A DNA stretch of 64,000 nt from Spongorhabdus nitratireducens (GTDB lineage: Bacteria; Pseudomonadota; Gammaproteobacteria; Pseudomonadales; Endozoicomonadaceae), in assembly GCA_947387575.1 (NCBI GenBank), contig CANDOC010000003.1, positions 62,001 through 126,000 on the forward strand, in the 5' to 3' direction. Under the pieces are notes generated by a model. The model was not told where the DNA came from, ran no database searches, and saw only the letters and a program-made list of their open reading frames with translations. Each line of letters begins with the position of its first letter. Position 1 is the stretch's first letter. Made by a program: the position numbers and the translations under genes. Positions 26,803 to 35,633 of this stretch are shown here, in pieces.

Positions 26803-28821
26803 TTATTTCACGCTGACTTTTGCTTCTGCAGCCATCACCATGGCGGTACCGAACTTGCCGCCGGAGGCAATAATCTGCGGAACACCATCTTCATCGGTGT
26901 CGGTTGAGTTGCTACCCTTGAGCTGGTTTTCACCACTGTCGCCCATCCACTCAGCCAGCTGCATACCACCGTTGATAGTAGTCCGGAACCAGCTGACATA
27001 ACGCTCGGTCAGGGCTTGCAGTTCCAGCGCCGGCGCATTTTCACCTTCTTCGTTACGCAGCTGCTGCATGGCTTCACGCAGACCACCGGAAATTGCAGCG
27101 GCAGTGTAAGGGGTGTGAACAGTCGGCTTGCCCGGTACAGCAGCCCAGGTACCCAGCTTGGCATCAAACATGTGCTTCTCTACCGCCAGGTAGATGTTAC
27201 GGGCAGCGGTACGGTAGGATTTGTCACCGGTTGCCAGGAAGGCAACAGACAGACCGCGCATGGCTGCAAACTGAGCATCCAGAGACTGGCTCTTGTCAAC
27301 ATCACCACCCAGGGTCACGCCGTCGAATACCAGACCATTCTTGCCAGTCAAGTTGTTAACAATAAAGTCAGCCTGCTGTTTGATCATAGCCAGAGCCTGC
27401 TTGCCCTGTGCAGATTTCAGGTCAACATCACCACCGTCAGCAGCTGCATAACCTACCGGCAGTGCATCCTGTGAACGCTGGAAGATGGACAGTGCAACCA
27501 GAGAGTAAGCGGCGTCATAAGTGTCAACCTGCTTGCCCTGCTTGCCATCGTCGTAAGAAGTTACGAAAGTACCGGCCTTGCTGTTGAAGTGCAGTGCAGC
27601 CAGGTTTTTGAACAGCATGTTGGAAACGTTGCTGGCAACAGAGAACATATCGGAACCGATAACATCGTTGCCGGCTTTGCCGTCGATGTTGGCTGCCGGA
27701 GCAGAGGCAAACGGAACACCGTCGAATACTGCCTTGAATGCCGGATTCTGGGCAGTGTTGGCAGTACGTTGGTCACTGAACGCATAGATTTCGCTTACCG
27801 GCCACAGCAGCATCCAGGTATCACGCAGAGTGGAAGCACCGTCAGTTACCTTCAGGCTGTCTACTGCATTAACACCGTTTACTTTCTTCTCGGTTACCGC
27901 AACCTTGCTGGCAAACCATACCGGCTTTTTGGCCGGGTCATAGTCAGGACCAAACTTCACGCCCAGGTTCTTGCCGTCAAAGCCCAGCTGGTTTTGCAGC
28001 ATCAACAGTTTGTCGAGAGAGATTTCGGTCAGCAGCATGCCGTTGAAACCATCAGCAGCGGAAACACCCAGAGTGTGAACGCCGTCCTGATCCATTTTCA
28101 TGGAATCAGCTTCAACTTCTTCATCAGTCCTGGTGACGTGCATGCCGCCCAGGAAGTCCTGCGCCCACATTACTTCCTTCAGCATAATGCCGCCGGTTGC
28201 TGCCGGGCTGAAGGATTTGTCGAAGCTGGCCGGATTCCAGGCCAGTGACTTGTAATCACGGAAGTAGGCCGGAACAACAGTTTGTACTGTTTTTTCAGTG
28301 CCTTTGGCAGTGCGGATCTCTACCTCATCACCATTTACGACAGAGGTGTCCGGTTTGCCGGCAAATTCCGGGCTACCGGAAGCGTAAGGCATGGAAATCG
28401 GGTACATGTTCAGCGGCACTTCGTTAGCCGGGAAACCTACAGCAGCGGCCATTTCAATAACACGCTTGCCCAGGGTTTCCATCTTACCGCCACGCGCCAT
28501 GTTCAGCGGACCGTTTACCAGATGCGGGCCCATGGTGGACTGATAGTTCAGCGCATACATGGCTTCTTCAGAGTATTCGTAGCTTTCGATACCAGCAGCA
28601 AAGTCAAACGGAGTCGGTTCATCAGCGCGGTTAGGATCCAGAATATCCAGATCCAGACCCAGACCTTCAGCCAGCGGTTCGCCAGACAGTTCAAATTCGG
28701 TGTAAGCCAGGAACTGACCTGCGGGGCGATGGGTCTTATCCAGCACCTCTACAGATGCAGCTTGAAGGGCATTCGCGAAAATTGCTGCGGAGATTGCAGC
28801 GCCTAGAACCGTCTTCTTCAA
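26803..28821 (-). CDS. Exported cysteine-free protein of unknown function, first gene of the Ftr1 locus
   Basis: 672 residues if started at TTG 28821, which has AGAGGA seven bases upstream and yields a compact signal (MKKTVLGAAISAAIFANALQA); the ATG at 28839 is the alternative. No cysteine anywhere. The first 300 residues are mixed; the second half is helical with repeated hairpins (TYDAAYSLVALSIFQRSQ, QSLDAQFAAMRGLSVAFLATG, SYRTAARNIYLAVEKHM, AAAISGGLREAMQQLRNE), suggesting an alpha/alpha toroid as in glycoside hydrolase or epimerase folds. Near the C-terminus TDTDEDGVPQ looks like a calcium-binding DxDxDG loop. It is the gene nearest the Fur-box-like sites. Function not recognised; a periplasmic iron or glycan binder is a guess. 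Confidence 0.8.
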   Translation of the reverse strand: MKKTVLGAAISAAIFANALQAASVEVLDKTHRPAGQFLAYTEFELSGEPLAEGLGLDLDILDPNRADEPTPFDFAAGIESYEYSEEAMYALNYQSTMGPHLVNGPLNMARGGKMETLGKRVIEMAAAVGFPANEVPLNMYPISMPYASGSPEFAGKPDTSVVNGDEVEIRTAKGTEKTVQTVVPAYFRDYKSLAWNPASFDKSFSPAATGGIMLKEVMWAQDFLGGMHVTRTDEEVEADSMKMDQDGVHTLGVSAADGFNGMLLTEISLDKLLMLQNQLGFDGKNLGVKFGPDYDPAKKPVWFASKVAVTEKKVNGVNAVDSLKVTDGASTLRDTWMLLWPVSEIYAFSDQRTANTAQNPAFKAVFDGVPFASAPAANIDGKAGNDVIGSDMFSVASNVSNMLFKNLAALHFNSKAGTFVTSYDDGKQGKQVDTYDAAYSLVALSIFQRSQDALPVGYAAADGGDVDLKSAQGKQALAMIKQQADFIVNNLTGKNGLVFDGVTLGGDVDKSQSLDAQFAAMRGLSVAFLATGDKSYRTAARNIYLAVEKHMFDAKLGTWAAVPGKPTVHTPYTAAAISGGLREAMQQLRNEEGENAPALELQALTERYVSWFRTTINGGMQLAEWMGDSGENQLKGSNSTDTDEDGVPQIIASGGKFGTAMVMAAEAKVSVK

Positions 28822-28918
28822 CTGGACTTCCTCTAACATCAACTGCCGGTAGCACTAACAGCCAGCATCAAGGCCGACCTTGTGATCCTGTCAGGGTGCT
28901 GGGTTGTTATTGTCTAAA

Positions 28919-28944
28919 TGAAATGAATGTTAACCATTCGCATT
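28919..28944 (-). promoter_or_regulatory. Fur-box-like sequence A
   Basis: Contains the imperfect palindrome GAATGTTAACCATTC flanked by further AATG and CATT units, as in overlapping Fur sites. It lies about 100 bases before the start of the 672-residue gene. Confidence 0.5.
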
Positions 28945-28991
28945 ATGGGCGCATATTGAACAGGAAAATGTGATCCAGATCAATCTTTTTG

Positions 28992-29007
28992 CTAATCATT
29001 CTCATTT
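28992..29007 (-). promoter_or_regulatory. Fur-box-like sequence B
   Basis: Read leftward AATGAGAATGATTAGC agrees with 13 of 16 bases of the core of the classical Fur box (AATGATAATCATTATC). It lies about 170 bases before the first gene of the Ftr1 set and just past the end of the epimerase gene, so it most likely governs the Ftr1 set. Confidence 0.65.
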
Positions 29008-29030
29008 AGAAACGCAGGCGCAAAACATAA

Positions 29031-30053
29031 TCAGCAATAAAAATTCCGGTACCACTGAACAAAATGATCGATTCCCGTCGAAAAGGATGTGTCAGGGCTA
29101 TACCCTGTCGTATTGAACAAGTCGTCTATATCAGCCCATGTCGAATGCACATCACCGGACTGCATGGGAGCGAATTCCAGTTTTGCTTTCCTGCCCGTAG
29201 CACGCTCTATTTCACTGACCATATCCATGAGTCGAACCGGCTGATTGTTACCGATGTTATACACCCTGAAAGGCGCCGAACTTGAGTGGGGAGGCATAAT
29301 GCCATCAGCAATAGAGGGGACGTCAGAAGATGAAGGAATCTCTTCAGCAATTCGAATAATGCCTTCAACAATATCATCGACATACGTCAGGTCACGACTC
29401 ATATTACCGTGATTGAAAATCCGGATTTTTTCTCCTTCCAGAATCTTTTTGGTGAAGGAGAAATAAGCCATATCCGGACGGCCCCAAGGCCCATACACAG
29501 TGAAAAAACGCAGACCCGTAGCAGGCAGGCCAAACAGATGAGAATAACTGTGTGCCATCAATTCATTGGAACGTTTGCTGGCAGCATAAAGCGAAACAGG
29601 ATGATCAACTGCATCGGCCGTCGAATAGGGCTGGCTGCGATTCAAACCATAGACCGAGCTGGATGAGGCGTAAATCAGATGTTTGATTTGATTGTGCCGG
29701 CAAGCCTCCAGAATATTGGTAAAGCCAATAATATTGCTATTGATATAGGCTTGAGGGTTTTCCAGTGAATAACGAACACCGGCCTGTGCGGCCAGATGAA
29801 TAACGCGATCAAAGTTGTGCTTATCAAATAAGCCTGTGATTGCCCCCTGATCTGAAATATCCATAATCTCAAGGGAAAAACCATTCACAGATTCCAGTTG
29901 TTGTAACCGGGCCTGTTTCAGGGATATTTCATAGTAAGGATCAAGATTATCTATACCAACAACCTGATGACCCTCATGACATAAACGACGGGACGTGTGA
30001 AAGCCAATAAATCCGGCTGCACCGGTAACAAGATATTTCAAACTTTTTCTCAC
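29031..30053 (-). CDS. UDP-glucuronate 4-epimerase-type NAD-dependent epimerase
   Basis: Makes UDP-galacturonate from UDP-glucuronate (family assignment). 340 residues of the extended SDR fold: GAAGFIGFH at 11-19 binds NAD; the YxxxK pair is in LYAASKRSNELM (about residue 150); TVYGPWGRPDMAYF is the signature of the LpsL/Cap1J-type UDP-GlcA epimerases rather than GalE. The start overlaps the UDP-glucose dehydrogenase stop by four bases (ATGA), so product and substrate enzymes are translationally coupled. Probably feeds capsule, LPS or exopolysaccharide synthesis; no other polysaccharide genes sit beside it except the GT-C gene 6 kb away. Confidence 0.88.
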   Translation of the reverse strand: MRKSLKYLVTGAAGFIGFHTSRRLCHEGHQVVGIDNLDPYYEISLKQARLQQLESVNGFSLEIMDISDQGAITGLFDKHNFDRVIHLAAQAGVRYSLENPQAYINSNIIGFTNILEACRHNQIKHLIYASSSSVYGLNRSQPYSTADAVDHPVSLYAASKRSNELMAHSYSHLFGLPATGLRFFTVYGPWGRPDMAYFSFTKKILEGEKIRIFNHGNMSRDLTYVDDIVEGIIRIAEEIPSSSDVPSIADGIMPPHSSSAPFRVYNIGNNQPVRLMDMVSEIERATGRKAKLEFAPMQSGDVHSTWADIDDLFNTTGYSPDTSFSTGIDHFVQWYRNFYC

Positions 30054-31423
30054 TTACCTGGAAGCTTGTTCAACCGGATAACCTGTTCAACGGGATAAAC
30101 CACCGGACGACCAATGGAGTAATAGCAAAAGCCATATCGCGCCATATCATCAGGGAGCCACAGGTTCCGACCGTCAAAAATCACTGGCTGACTCAAATGC
30201 TGATGCATCAATTCAAAGTCGGGGGCACGGTATTCGCTCCATTCACTGCAAATGATCAGCGCATCACTGCCTTCCAGTACATCTTCCTGATTACTCGACA
30301 GCAACAGTCCTTCCCGTTCGCCATACAACCGTCGGCATTCTTCAATCGCCTGCGGGTCATGAGCCTGAACCCGGGCACCGGCATTCCATAGCAACTCCAT
30401 CAATTTACCCGCTGGGGACTCCCGCATATCACTGGTTCCAGGTTTGAATGCCAATCCCCAGACAGCAAAGCATCGACCTTCAAGAGCATGATCAAAATGA
30501 CTGGATATTTTATGGAAAAAGTCATGCAGGTGCTGCCGGTTACGACCATCTACTGCATTCAGCAACTGCGGACTACCGCCTTGCCTGCGGTCCATATGAG
30601 CCAGAGCCTTCACATCCTTGGGAAAGCAGGAGCCGCCATAGCCGAGCCCGGGATAGATATACTGATAACCAATTCTCGGATCTGCTCCCATTCCCAACCG
30701 CACTGCTTCGATATCAGCTCCGGCACGTTCGGCTATGCCCGCCATCTCATTCATAAAACTGATTTTGGTCGCCAGAAAGCAGTTGGAAGCATACTTGGTC
30801 ATCTCGGCACTGCGCCGATCCATAAAAATCAGCCGGTTATGGTTGCGGCAGAAAGGGGCATACAACTCAGACAGTAATTGGCGACTACAATCACTATCCG
30901 TACCGACAATGACCCGGCTTGGCTTCATACAGTCATTTACTGCATCACCCTGCTTCAGAAACTCGGGATTGGATACAACCGAAACAGACACCGCAACTTC
31001 ACGGCGGGCAATAATATCGTTGATGGTTACCTGCAACTGGTCGCAAGTTCCAACCGGAACAGTACTCTTGCAAATAACAGTCAGATCACAGGTAGCCTGC
31101 CAGGCAATCTGTTCCACGACAGTTTCAACCTGAGAGATATCTGCAGCCCCATTGCTGTCAGAGGGTGTCCCCACCGCAATGATAATAACGGCTGAATGAC
31201 TCAAGCCATGTTTGGCATCACAGGTAAAGTCGAGCCTCCCTGCTTCAAGGTTTCTTTGCACCAGCGACTGCAGTCCCGGCTCATAGAAATCAGGCTCAGC
31301 CCGTTGCAGGCGCTCCACCTTACTCTGGTTACAATCGACACACAGCACATGGTGCCCGGCCTCGGCAAAAGCAGCAGCCTGTACCAGACCGACATAGCCA
31401 GTACCAAAAACAGTGATATGCAT
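30050..31423 (-). CDS. ugd: UDP-glucose 6-dehydrogenase
   Basis: Oxidises UDP-glucose to UDP-glucuronate with two NAD+. 457 residues, typical length. N-terminal Rossmann motif FGTGYVGLVQAAAFAEAGH, the CKSTVPVGT block near residue 120, conserved NPEFLKQGDAV, central helix, and the catalytic cysteine in GYGGSCFPKDVKAL near residue 260; C-terminal domain with GLAFKPGTSDMRESPA. It is coupled to the epimerase just downstream. A hairpin lies between it and the helicase gene upstream. Confidence 0.95.
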   Translation of the reverse strand: MHITVFGTGYVGLVQAAAFAEAGHHVLCVDCNQSKVERLQRAEPDFYEPGLQSLVQRNLEAGRLDFTCDAKHGLSHSAVIIIAVGTPSDSNGAADISQVETVVEQIAWQATCDLTVICKSTVPVGTCDQLQVTINDIIARREVAVSVSVVSNPEFLKQGDAVNDCMKPSRVIVGTDSDCSRQLLSELYAPFCRNHNRLIFMDRRSAEMTKYASNCFLATKISFMNEMAGIAERAGADIEAVRLGMGADPRIGYQYIYPGLGYGGSCFPKDVKALAHMDRRQGGSPQLLNAVDGRNRQHLHDFFHKISSHFDHALEGRCFAVWGLAFKPGTSDMRESPAGKLMELLWNAGARVQAHDPQAIEECRRLYGEREGLLLSSNQEDVLEGSDALIICSEWSEYRAPDFELMHQHLSQPVIFDGRNLWLPDDMARYGFCYYSIGRPVVYPVEQVIRLNKLPGK

Positions 31424-31434
31424 GAAAACTCCAC

Positions 31435-31466
31435 AAAAGGCATCCGATAGTTAACGAATGCCTTTG
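31435..31466 (-). terminator. Probable terminator after the helicase gene
   Basis: AAAGGCAT arms (about 31436-31443 and 31458-31465) form a stem extended by a few inner pairs; read leftward it ends in TTTT. It lies between the helicase stop and the ugd start and could separate these units. Confidence 0.5.
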
Positions 31467-31493
31467 TTTATCAAGAAAAGGGAATGGGATTCA

Positions 31494-33770
31494 TCAGGAA
31501 AAGAACAGGTGGGCACTCTGTTTGCTGAAATTATAGGTTTTACCGTCGCCAAACTTTACTTCAAAAGCTTTGCCTGACTCACTGATCACCTTACCTTCGC
31601 CCAGCACACTGTGGATAACCAGCTTGCGCTCCCAGCAGGGTTTTGACTCATCATTCTCTACGGATGCAGTCTCTTCAGGCAATTCAGCATCAGGTGCAAC
31701 CTGTTGCAGGTAACGACGAGCAACAGGCGACAGCGTATGCTTCAGCTTTGATAACCATCCCTTGCCACTCTGCCCTGCACGACTCAGGAGGTCTCCAATA
31801 TCACAAGCCAGATCCAGCATCATTTCCCGCATAAAGCGACTGGGGCGACTGTCATCCTGATTGAAGCTGAATGATTTTTCCTGTTTGACTGTCAGCAGGT
31901 GCAGCTCGGACTTTGCTCTGGTCATAGCGACGTATAATAACCGCCGCTCGCTCTCGATCAGCTCTTCCGATGATTCCGAACCCGGGCGCATATAAGGCAT
32001 ATTTTTAGCGGTCAGTCCGGGCAAGATAACAACGGGCCACTCCAATCCCTTTGCTTTGTGAATACTGGTCAGTAACAGACGATCACCACCCTTTTCATGC
32101 CCACGTTCCCTCAGGGCAGCAATCAACTCACAGGCACCCGATGCATCAACATCATGATTTTGCAGAAAGCGCACAAACCCCTTGATGGTACTGATCTGCT
32201 CATCAGCCCGTTCACGGTCAAAGGCACTATCCTGAATTTCCTTGTAGAGCTCGGTCTGCTCGATATAACGCCTCAGTAACGCACCGGCCCGGATGCCACC
32301 TTTTCCCTCCACCGGTTTGCGCTCAAACCTTTGCCATAACCGATACCGGGTTTCGACTTTTTCCTGCTGGAAACGAGAGATTTTGCCGAATTTCAGCCTT
32401 GCCAGTTTATGGCCATAGTTTTGCTCTGCCTGAGCCAGGGAATGTACTGCGGGCCGCAAATCCTGATGCCGGATACCGATATGGGGAAACTGCATCAGCT
32501 CCCATAAATCATTTTCCCGCTGCTCCGGTGTCTTTTGTCTCAGGTATCCTGCTGCCATTTCCAGCAGCAGCATCAGGCGGCGAATTTCCTGACGCTCAAA
32601 CAGGGTATTACCGGCACCGGATTGATAAGAAATACCGGCTTCAAGTAATCCCAGTTCCAGTGGCACACTCTGACTCCAGAGCCGAACAAGAACAGCAACT
32701 TCACTTAATGGCAGGCCTTGCTGCTGGCGCTGCTCTACCACGCTTCGAATATAAGTCAGCTGCTCTCGTTGTTCGTCAGTACCGGATAGCTGAATATGTT
32801 CAACAGCTGTCGCCGGAGTGGTTTCATGAGAAACACACAGCACATCTTCACGCTTGCTGTTGCCGGTAATCAGATGGTTTGCCAGTAATGAAAGGCGATG
32901 ACCATAACGGAAAGTGTACGACAGGCTATAACGGGCAGGCTCCGGAAAATCCTGGGCAAAGGTGTGCAGAATATATTCCGGGCTGGCACCACGAAATTCA
33001 TAGATCGTCTGATCCGGATCACCAATGGCCATTACCTGCGCCCGGCGACCGGCAATAAACTGCAATAACCGATGCTGAACTTCATTCGTGTCCTGATATT
33101 CATCAACTAGCATGATATCCATGCGGTCAGCAACCAGACTAACGACTTCCGGCTGACTACACATCAGCATGACCGGCTCATACAGCATATCGGCATAAGT
33201 AATACGGCAATTCGCCTTGCGCCATTGTTCAAAATGACCAAATGCATCAATCAGATATTGCTGCTTTGATTCCAGCTGGAACTTTTCAAATACGGCATCG
33301 GGTGTGGAAGTCGTGCTTTTTACCAGATCAATAAAGCCTTTCAGGGCTTCAACATGAGGTGCTTTATTGTGTCGCAGTTCTTCTTTCACCGCCGCTGGCG
33401 CAACAACCTTGAGCGTCTCCCAACACTGAAAATCCATCTCCTTTTCCGACATGGGGTCACCGGTAAAAGCCGGCAACAAACCACGGCGAATAAAGTTGCG
33501 ATAGAGCTTCAGCCCCATTGAGTGATAGGTGCGAATTTCGGGCAGGGCTTGATATTCTGATGCGCGCTTACCCAGCTTGCGCTCAAAGTCCCTTTTGGCA
33601 CTGGTATTAAACATCAACACCAGAATACGCAGCGGATCATGACCCCGTTCCAGCTGTTTCAGGATATGATCGACCAGCGTACTGGTTTTTCCACTACCGG
33701 CAACCGCAGTGACAATGGCATGTCCGCTTGAGTGATTGATGATGGCCTGCTGCTCGGCGGTCCATTCCAT
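31494..33770 (-). CDS. UvrD/Rep-family SF1A DNA helicase
   Basis: 758-residue ATP-dependent 3'-5' DNA helicase, cytoplasmic. Motifs in order: Q motif (LTAEQQ-like, here WTAEQQAIINH at 3-13), Walker A AVAGSGKT at about 22, Walker B/II MLVDEYQDTN near 220, motif III GDPDQTIYEFRGA near 252, motif IV SYTFRYGHRL near 284, and late motifs LLLTSIHKAKGLEWPVV near 575 and RRLLYVAMTRAKSELHLL near 620. The last 45 residues (VLGEGKVISESG...VKFGDG) look like the Tudor-like tail of UvrD. It is too divergent to call uvrD or rep, so it is a third member, probably for repair or recombination. It is convergent to nothing and divergent from the nucleosidase gene. Confidence 0.9.
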   Translation of the reverse strand: MEWTAEQQAIINHSSGHAIVTAVAGSGKTSTLVDHILKQLERGHDPLRILVLMFNTSAKRDFERKLGKRASEYQALPEIRTYHSMGLKLYRNFIRRGLLPAFTGDPMSEKEMDFQCWETLKVVAPAAVKEELRHNKAPHVEALKGFIDLVKSTTSTPDAVFEKFQLESKQQYLIDAFGHFEQWRKANCRITYADMLYEPVMLMCSQPEVVSLVADRMDIMLVDEYQDTNEVQHRLLQFIAGRRAQVMAIGDPDQTIYEFRGASPEYILHTFAQDFPEPARYSLSYTFRYGHRLSLLANHLITGNSKREDVLCVSHETTPATAVEHIQLSGTDEQREQLTYIRSVVEQRQQQGLPLSEVAVLVRLWSQSVPLELGLLEAGISYQSGAGNTLFERQEIRRLMLLLEMAAGYLRQKTPEQRENDLWELMQFPHIGIRHQDLRPAVHSLAQAEQNYGHKLARLKFGKISRFQQEKVETRYRLWQRFERKPVEGKGGIRAGALLRRYIEQTELYKEIQDSAFDRERADEQISTIKGFVRFLQNHDVDASGACELIAALRERGHEKGGDRLLLTSIHKAKGLEWPVVILPGLTAKNMPYMRPGSESSEELIESERRLLYVAMTRAKSELHLLTVKQEKSFSFNQDDSRPSRFMREMMLDLACDIGDLLSRAGQSGKGWLSKLKHTLSPVARRYLQQVAPDAELPEETASVENDESKPCWERKLVIHSVLGEGKVISESGKAFEVKFGDGKTYNFSKQSAHLFFS

Positions 33771-34004
33771 GACAACTGCAACCTGAAAAATAAAAACACG
33801 AGAAGAGTATTTTAACGGAAATTATCTGCAAATTGCCCTGCCACCAAAACAAACCCGCTTTTACGCTTTACCGGATTAGCACAGGTACTCACCGCCTTAA
33901 AAAACTGATTTATATCAAAATAAACAAGAAAACCGTATTCCCGGAATTGATTGAACCAAAGCAAAGCTGAACACTCCGGCACGAAAAAATAATGGTACAA
34001 GTAA

Positions 34005-34766
34005 ATGTATAAAAGCCGACTTCTTCTCGTTGCCTTTCTGACTCTGTTTTCCTTTTCCGTATCCGCTGCGCAGACAACGGCTGTTATTGGAGCCATGGAT
34101 GTTGAAATTGCTCAACTGTTACCTGAGATCGAGCAACGCCAGCAGCATGAAATAGGCGGTCATATCTATTACTCCGGCAAAATGCGCGGACATGACGTGG
34201 TGGTTACCCGTTCAGGCATAGGCAAGGTGAATGCCGCGATTACTACTACCGAGTTGATTCGGGAGTTTGGTGCTGATCAGATTCTGTTTACCGGTATTGC
34301 CGGGGCTGTATCGCTTGAGCTGGAACCAGCCGATGTTGTGATCTCCACAGCTCTGGTTCAGCATGATGTTGATCTGACCGTTTTCGGGAACAAACCCGGA
34401 CTGATCGATGGTTTTGATGACCGGAACTTCTACGCCAATCAGGAACTTGTAGAGATGGCTACCCGAACTGCAAATACTGTTGTGGGTAATGGGCAGGTAT
34501 TTCAGGGCGTAATCGCCACTGGCGATCAGTTTATTGCCGACAAAAGCAAAGTAAAAAAGATCCATAAGCAGTTTGGAGCCATTGCAGTCGAGATGGAAGG
34601 CGCAGCCGTCGCTCAGGTGGCATTCCTGTACGATATCCCGCTGGTTGTTATTCGCACCATCTCTGACAAGGCAGATGGCTCAGCGCATATGGACTACTCC
34701 CAGCTTAAGCAGCTGACAGCATCAAATTCTGCCGCCATCACCTTGAAAATGCTGGAAAGCATGTAA
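34005..34766 (+). CDS. Exported MTA/SAH nucleosidase (Pfs/MtnN family)
   Basis: Splits the glycosidic bond of methylthioadenosine and S-adenosylhomocysteine. 253 residues; catalytic residues are kept: Glu in GAMDVEIAQL (E. coli Glu12), Glu in VEMEGAAVAQ (Glu174) and Asp in TISDKADGSA (Asp197). Unlike normal MtnN it begins with a clear Sec signal (MYKSRLLLVAFLTLFSFSVSA), about 22 residues longer than the cytoplasmic enzyme. No ribosome site is obvious before the ATG. An exported paralogue is known in Borrelia (Bgp, surface Pfs protein); here a periplasmic role such as nucleoside scavenging is inferred. Confidence 0.88.
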   Translation: MYKSRLLLVAFLTLFSFSVSAAQTTAVIGAMDVEIAQLLPEIEQRQQHEIGGHIYYSGKMRGHDVVVTRSGIGKVNAAITTTELIREFGADQILFTGIAGAVSLELEPADVVISTALVQHDVDLTVFGNKPGLIDGFDDRNFYANQELVEMATRTANTVVGNGQVFQGVIATGDQFIADKSKVKKIHKQFGAIAVEMEGAAVAQVAFLYDIPLVVIRTISDKADGSAHMDYSQLKQLTASNSAAITLKMLESM

Positions 34767-34781
34767 CATTTGTGGTGATTC

Positions 34782-34810
34782 CAGACAGGGTACGATGTGT
34801 ATCCTGTCTG
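34782..34810 (+). terminator. Probable terminator of the nucleosidase gene
   Basis: 11-bp stem (34782-34792 with 34800-34810, one G-U), seven-base loop, 15 bases after the stop. The T run is short (ACTTTCCC). Confidence 0.55.
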
Positions 34811-34820
34811 AACTTTCCCT

Positions 34821-35528
34821 TTAAGCCACAACTGACTCCAGCTGAGAAATTAGATTTCTTTCCAAACTTTCTGAAGCCCAGAACCCTCTGTTAAAGTGCA
34901 GCATGCTTCGAATAGTTTCGGCAGACAGGTCCGGGTCAAGCCAACCACTGTCGAGAGCTCCAAAGGGTGTTTGCTGCCGTAGAACCTGCTCCTGGTGACA
35001 AGCACTTCGCTCAAAGTCAGCATTGATTATTCGGCAATAATTGCGCACCGCTAGAGTCATCGCAACGATATCACTATCCGATAAGTAGAGAGACCAGACT
35101 TCATTAACGCCACTCAGAATCACTTTTACGTTTGAAAAGAAGCGCAATGCAACTTCTATCACAGTTTCCAGCTGATGCCTGCCACACTTGTACAGCAACG
35201 CCAAACCTCCCGGTTTCAAAAGCCGGAAGAGGTTATGAAAAGCTGCGTTGATCGAGTGCTGATCCTCAAACACGCCTGTTGTACGCTCCAGGCAGACAAA
35301 CTGGAATCGCTGAAGATAGCCTGAATTCTCGACAAGATTAGAATCGGTAATATCTAACAGAGCATCAATATCTCCAGCCTCACTGGAAATATCCACCACA
35401 AAAAAGTCATCGGCAGGGTGCATTTCATTCGCGGGAACGCCTGAGCCTGACAGCGAGAAATAGTGCATATAGCTGTGACTGCAGCCGACAATCAGATTAT
35501 TTCCACCAAACTGTTCCAGGCTACGCAT
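34821..35528 (-). CDS. Methyltransferase-like protein of unknown function
   Basis: 235 residues from ATG 35528; an in-frame GTG at 35540 is possible. The middle has the late-motif pattern of class I SAM methyltransferases (AAFHNLFRLLKPGGLALLYKCG, split here as residues about 98-108 and 109-119) after an acidic DALLDITD segment, but the usual glycine-rich SAM loop is not clear (NLIVGCSHSYMHYFS). It may be a degenerate or highly divergent methyltransferase. Alone on this strand between the nucleosidase and the gamma-glutamylcyclotransferase-like gene. Not recognised further. Confidence 0.55.
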   Translation of the reverse strand: MRSLEQFGGNNLIVGCSHSYMHYFSLSGSGVPANEMHPADDFFVVDISSEAGDIDALLDITDSNLVENSGYLQRFQFVCLERTTGVFEDQHSINAAFHNLFRLLKPGGLALLYKCGRHQLETVIEVALRFFSNVKVILSGVNEVWSLYLSDSDIVAMTLAVRNYCRIINADFERSACHQEQVLRQQTPFGALDSGWLDPDLSAETIRSMLHFNRGFWASESLERNLISQLESVVA

Positions 35529-35633
35529 ATTTTCTGACACACCCCTGACTAATCCGGACTGGCCCGGACTCGGAGTTGAGAATAGCCTGCGAGTGGTTTT
35601 AAAGCAGCCATATCAGGGGCAGATTATATACAG

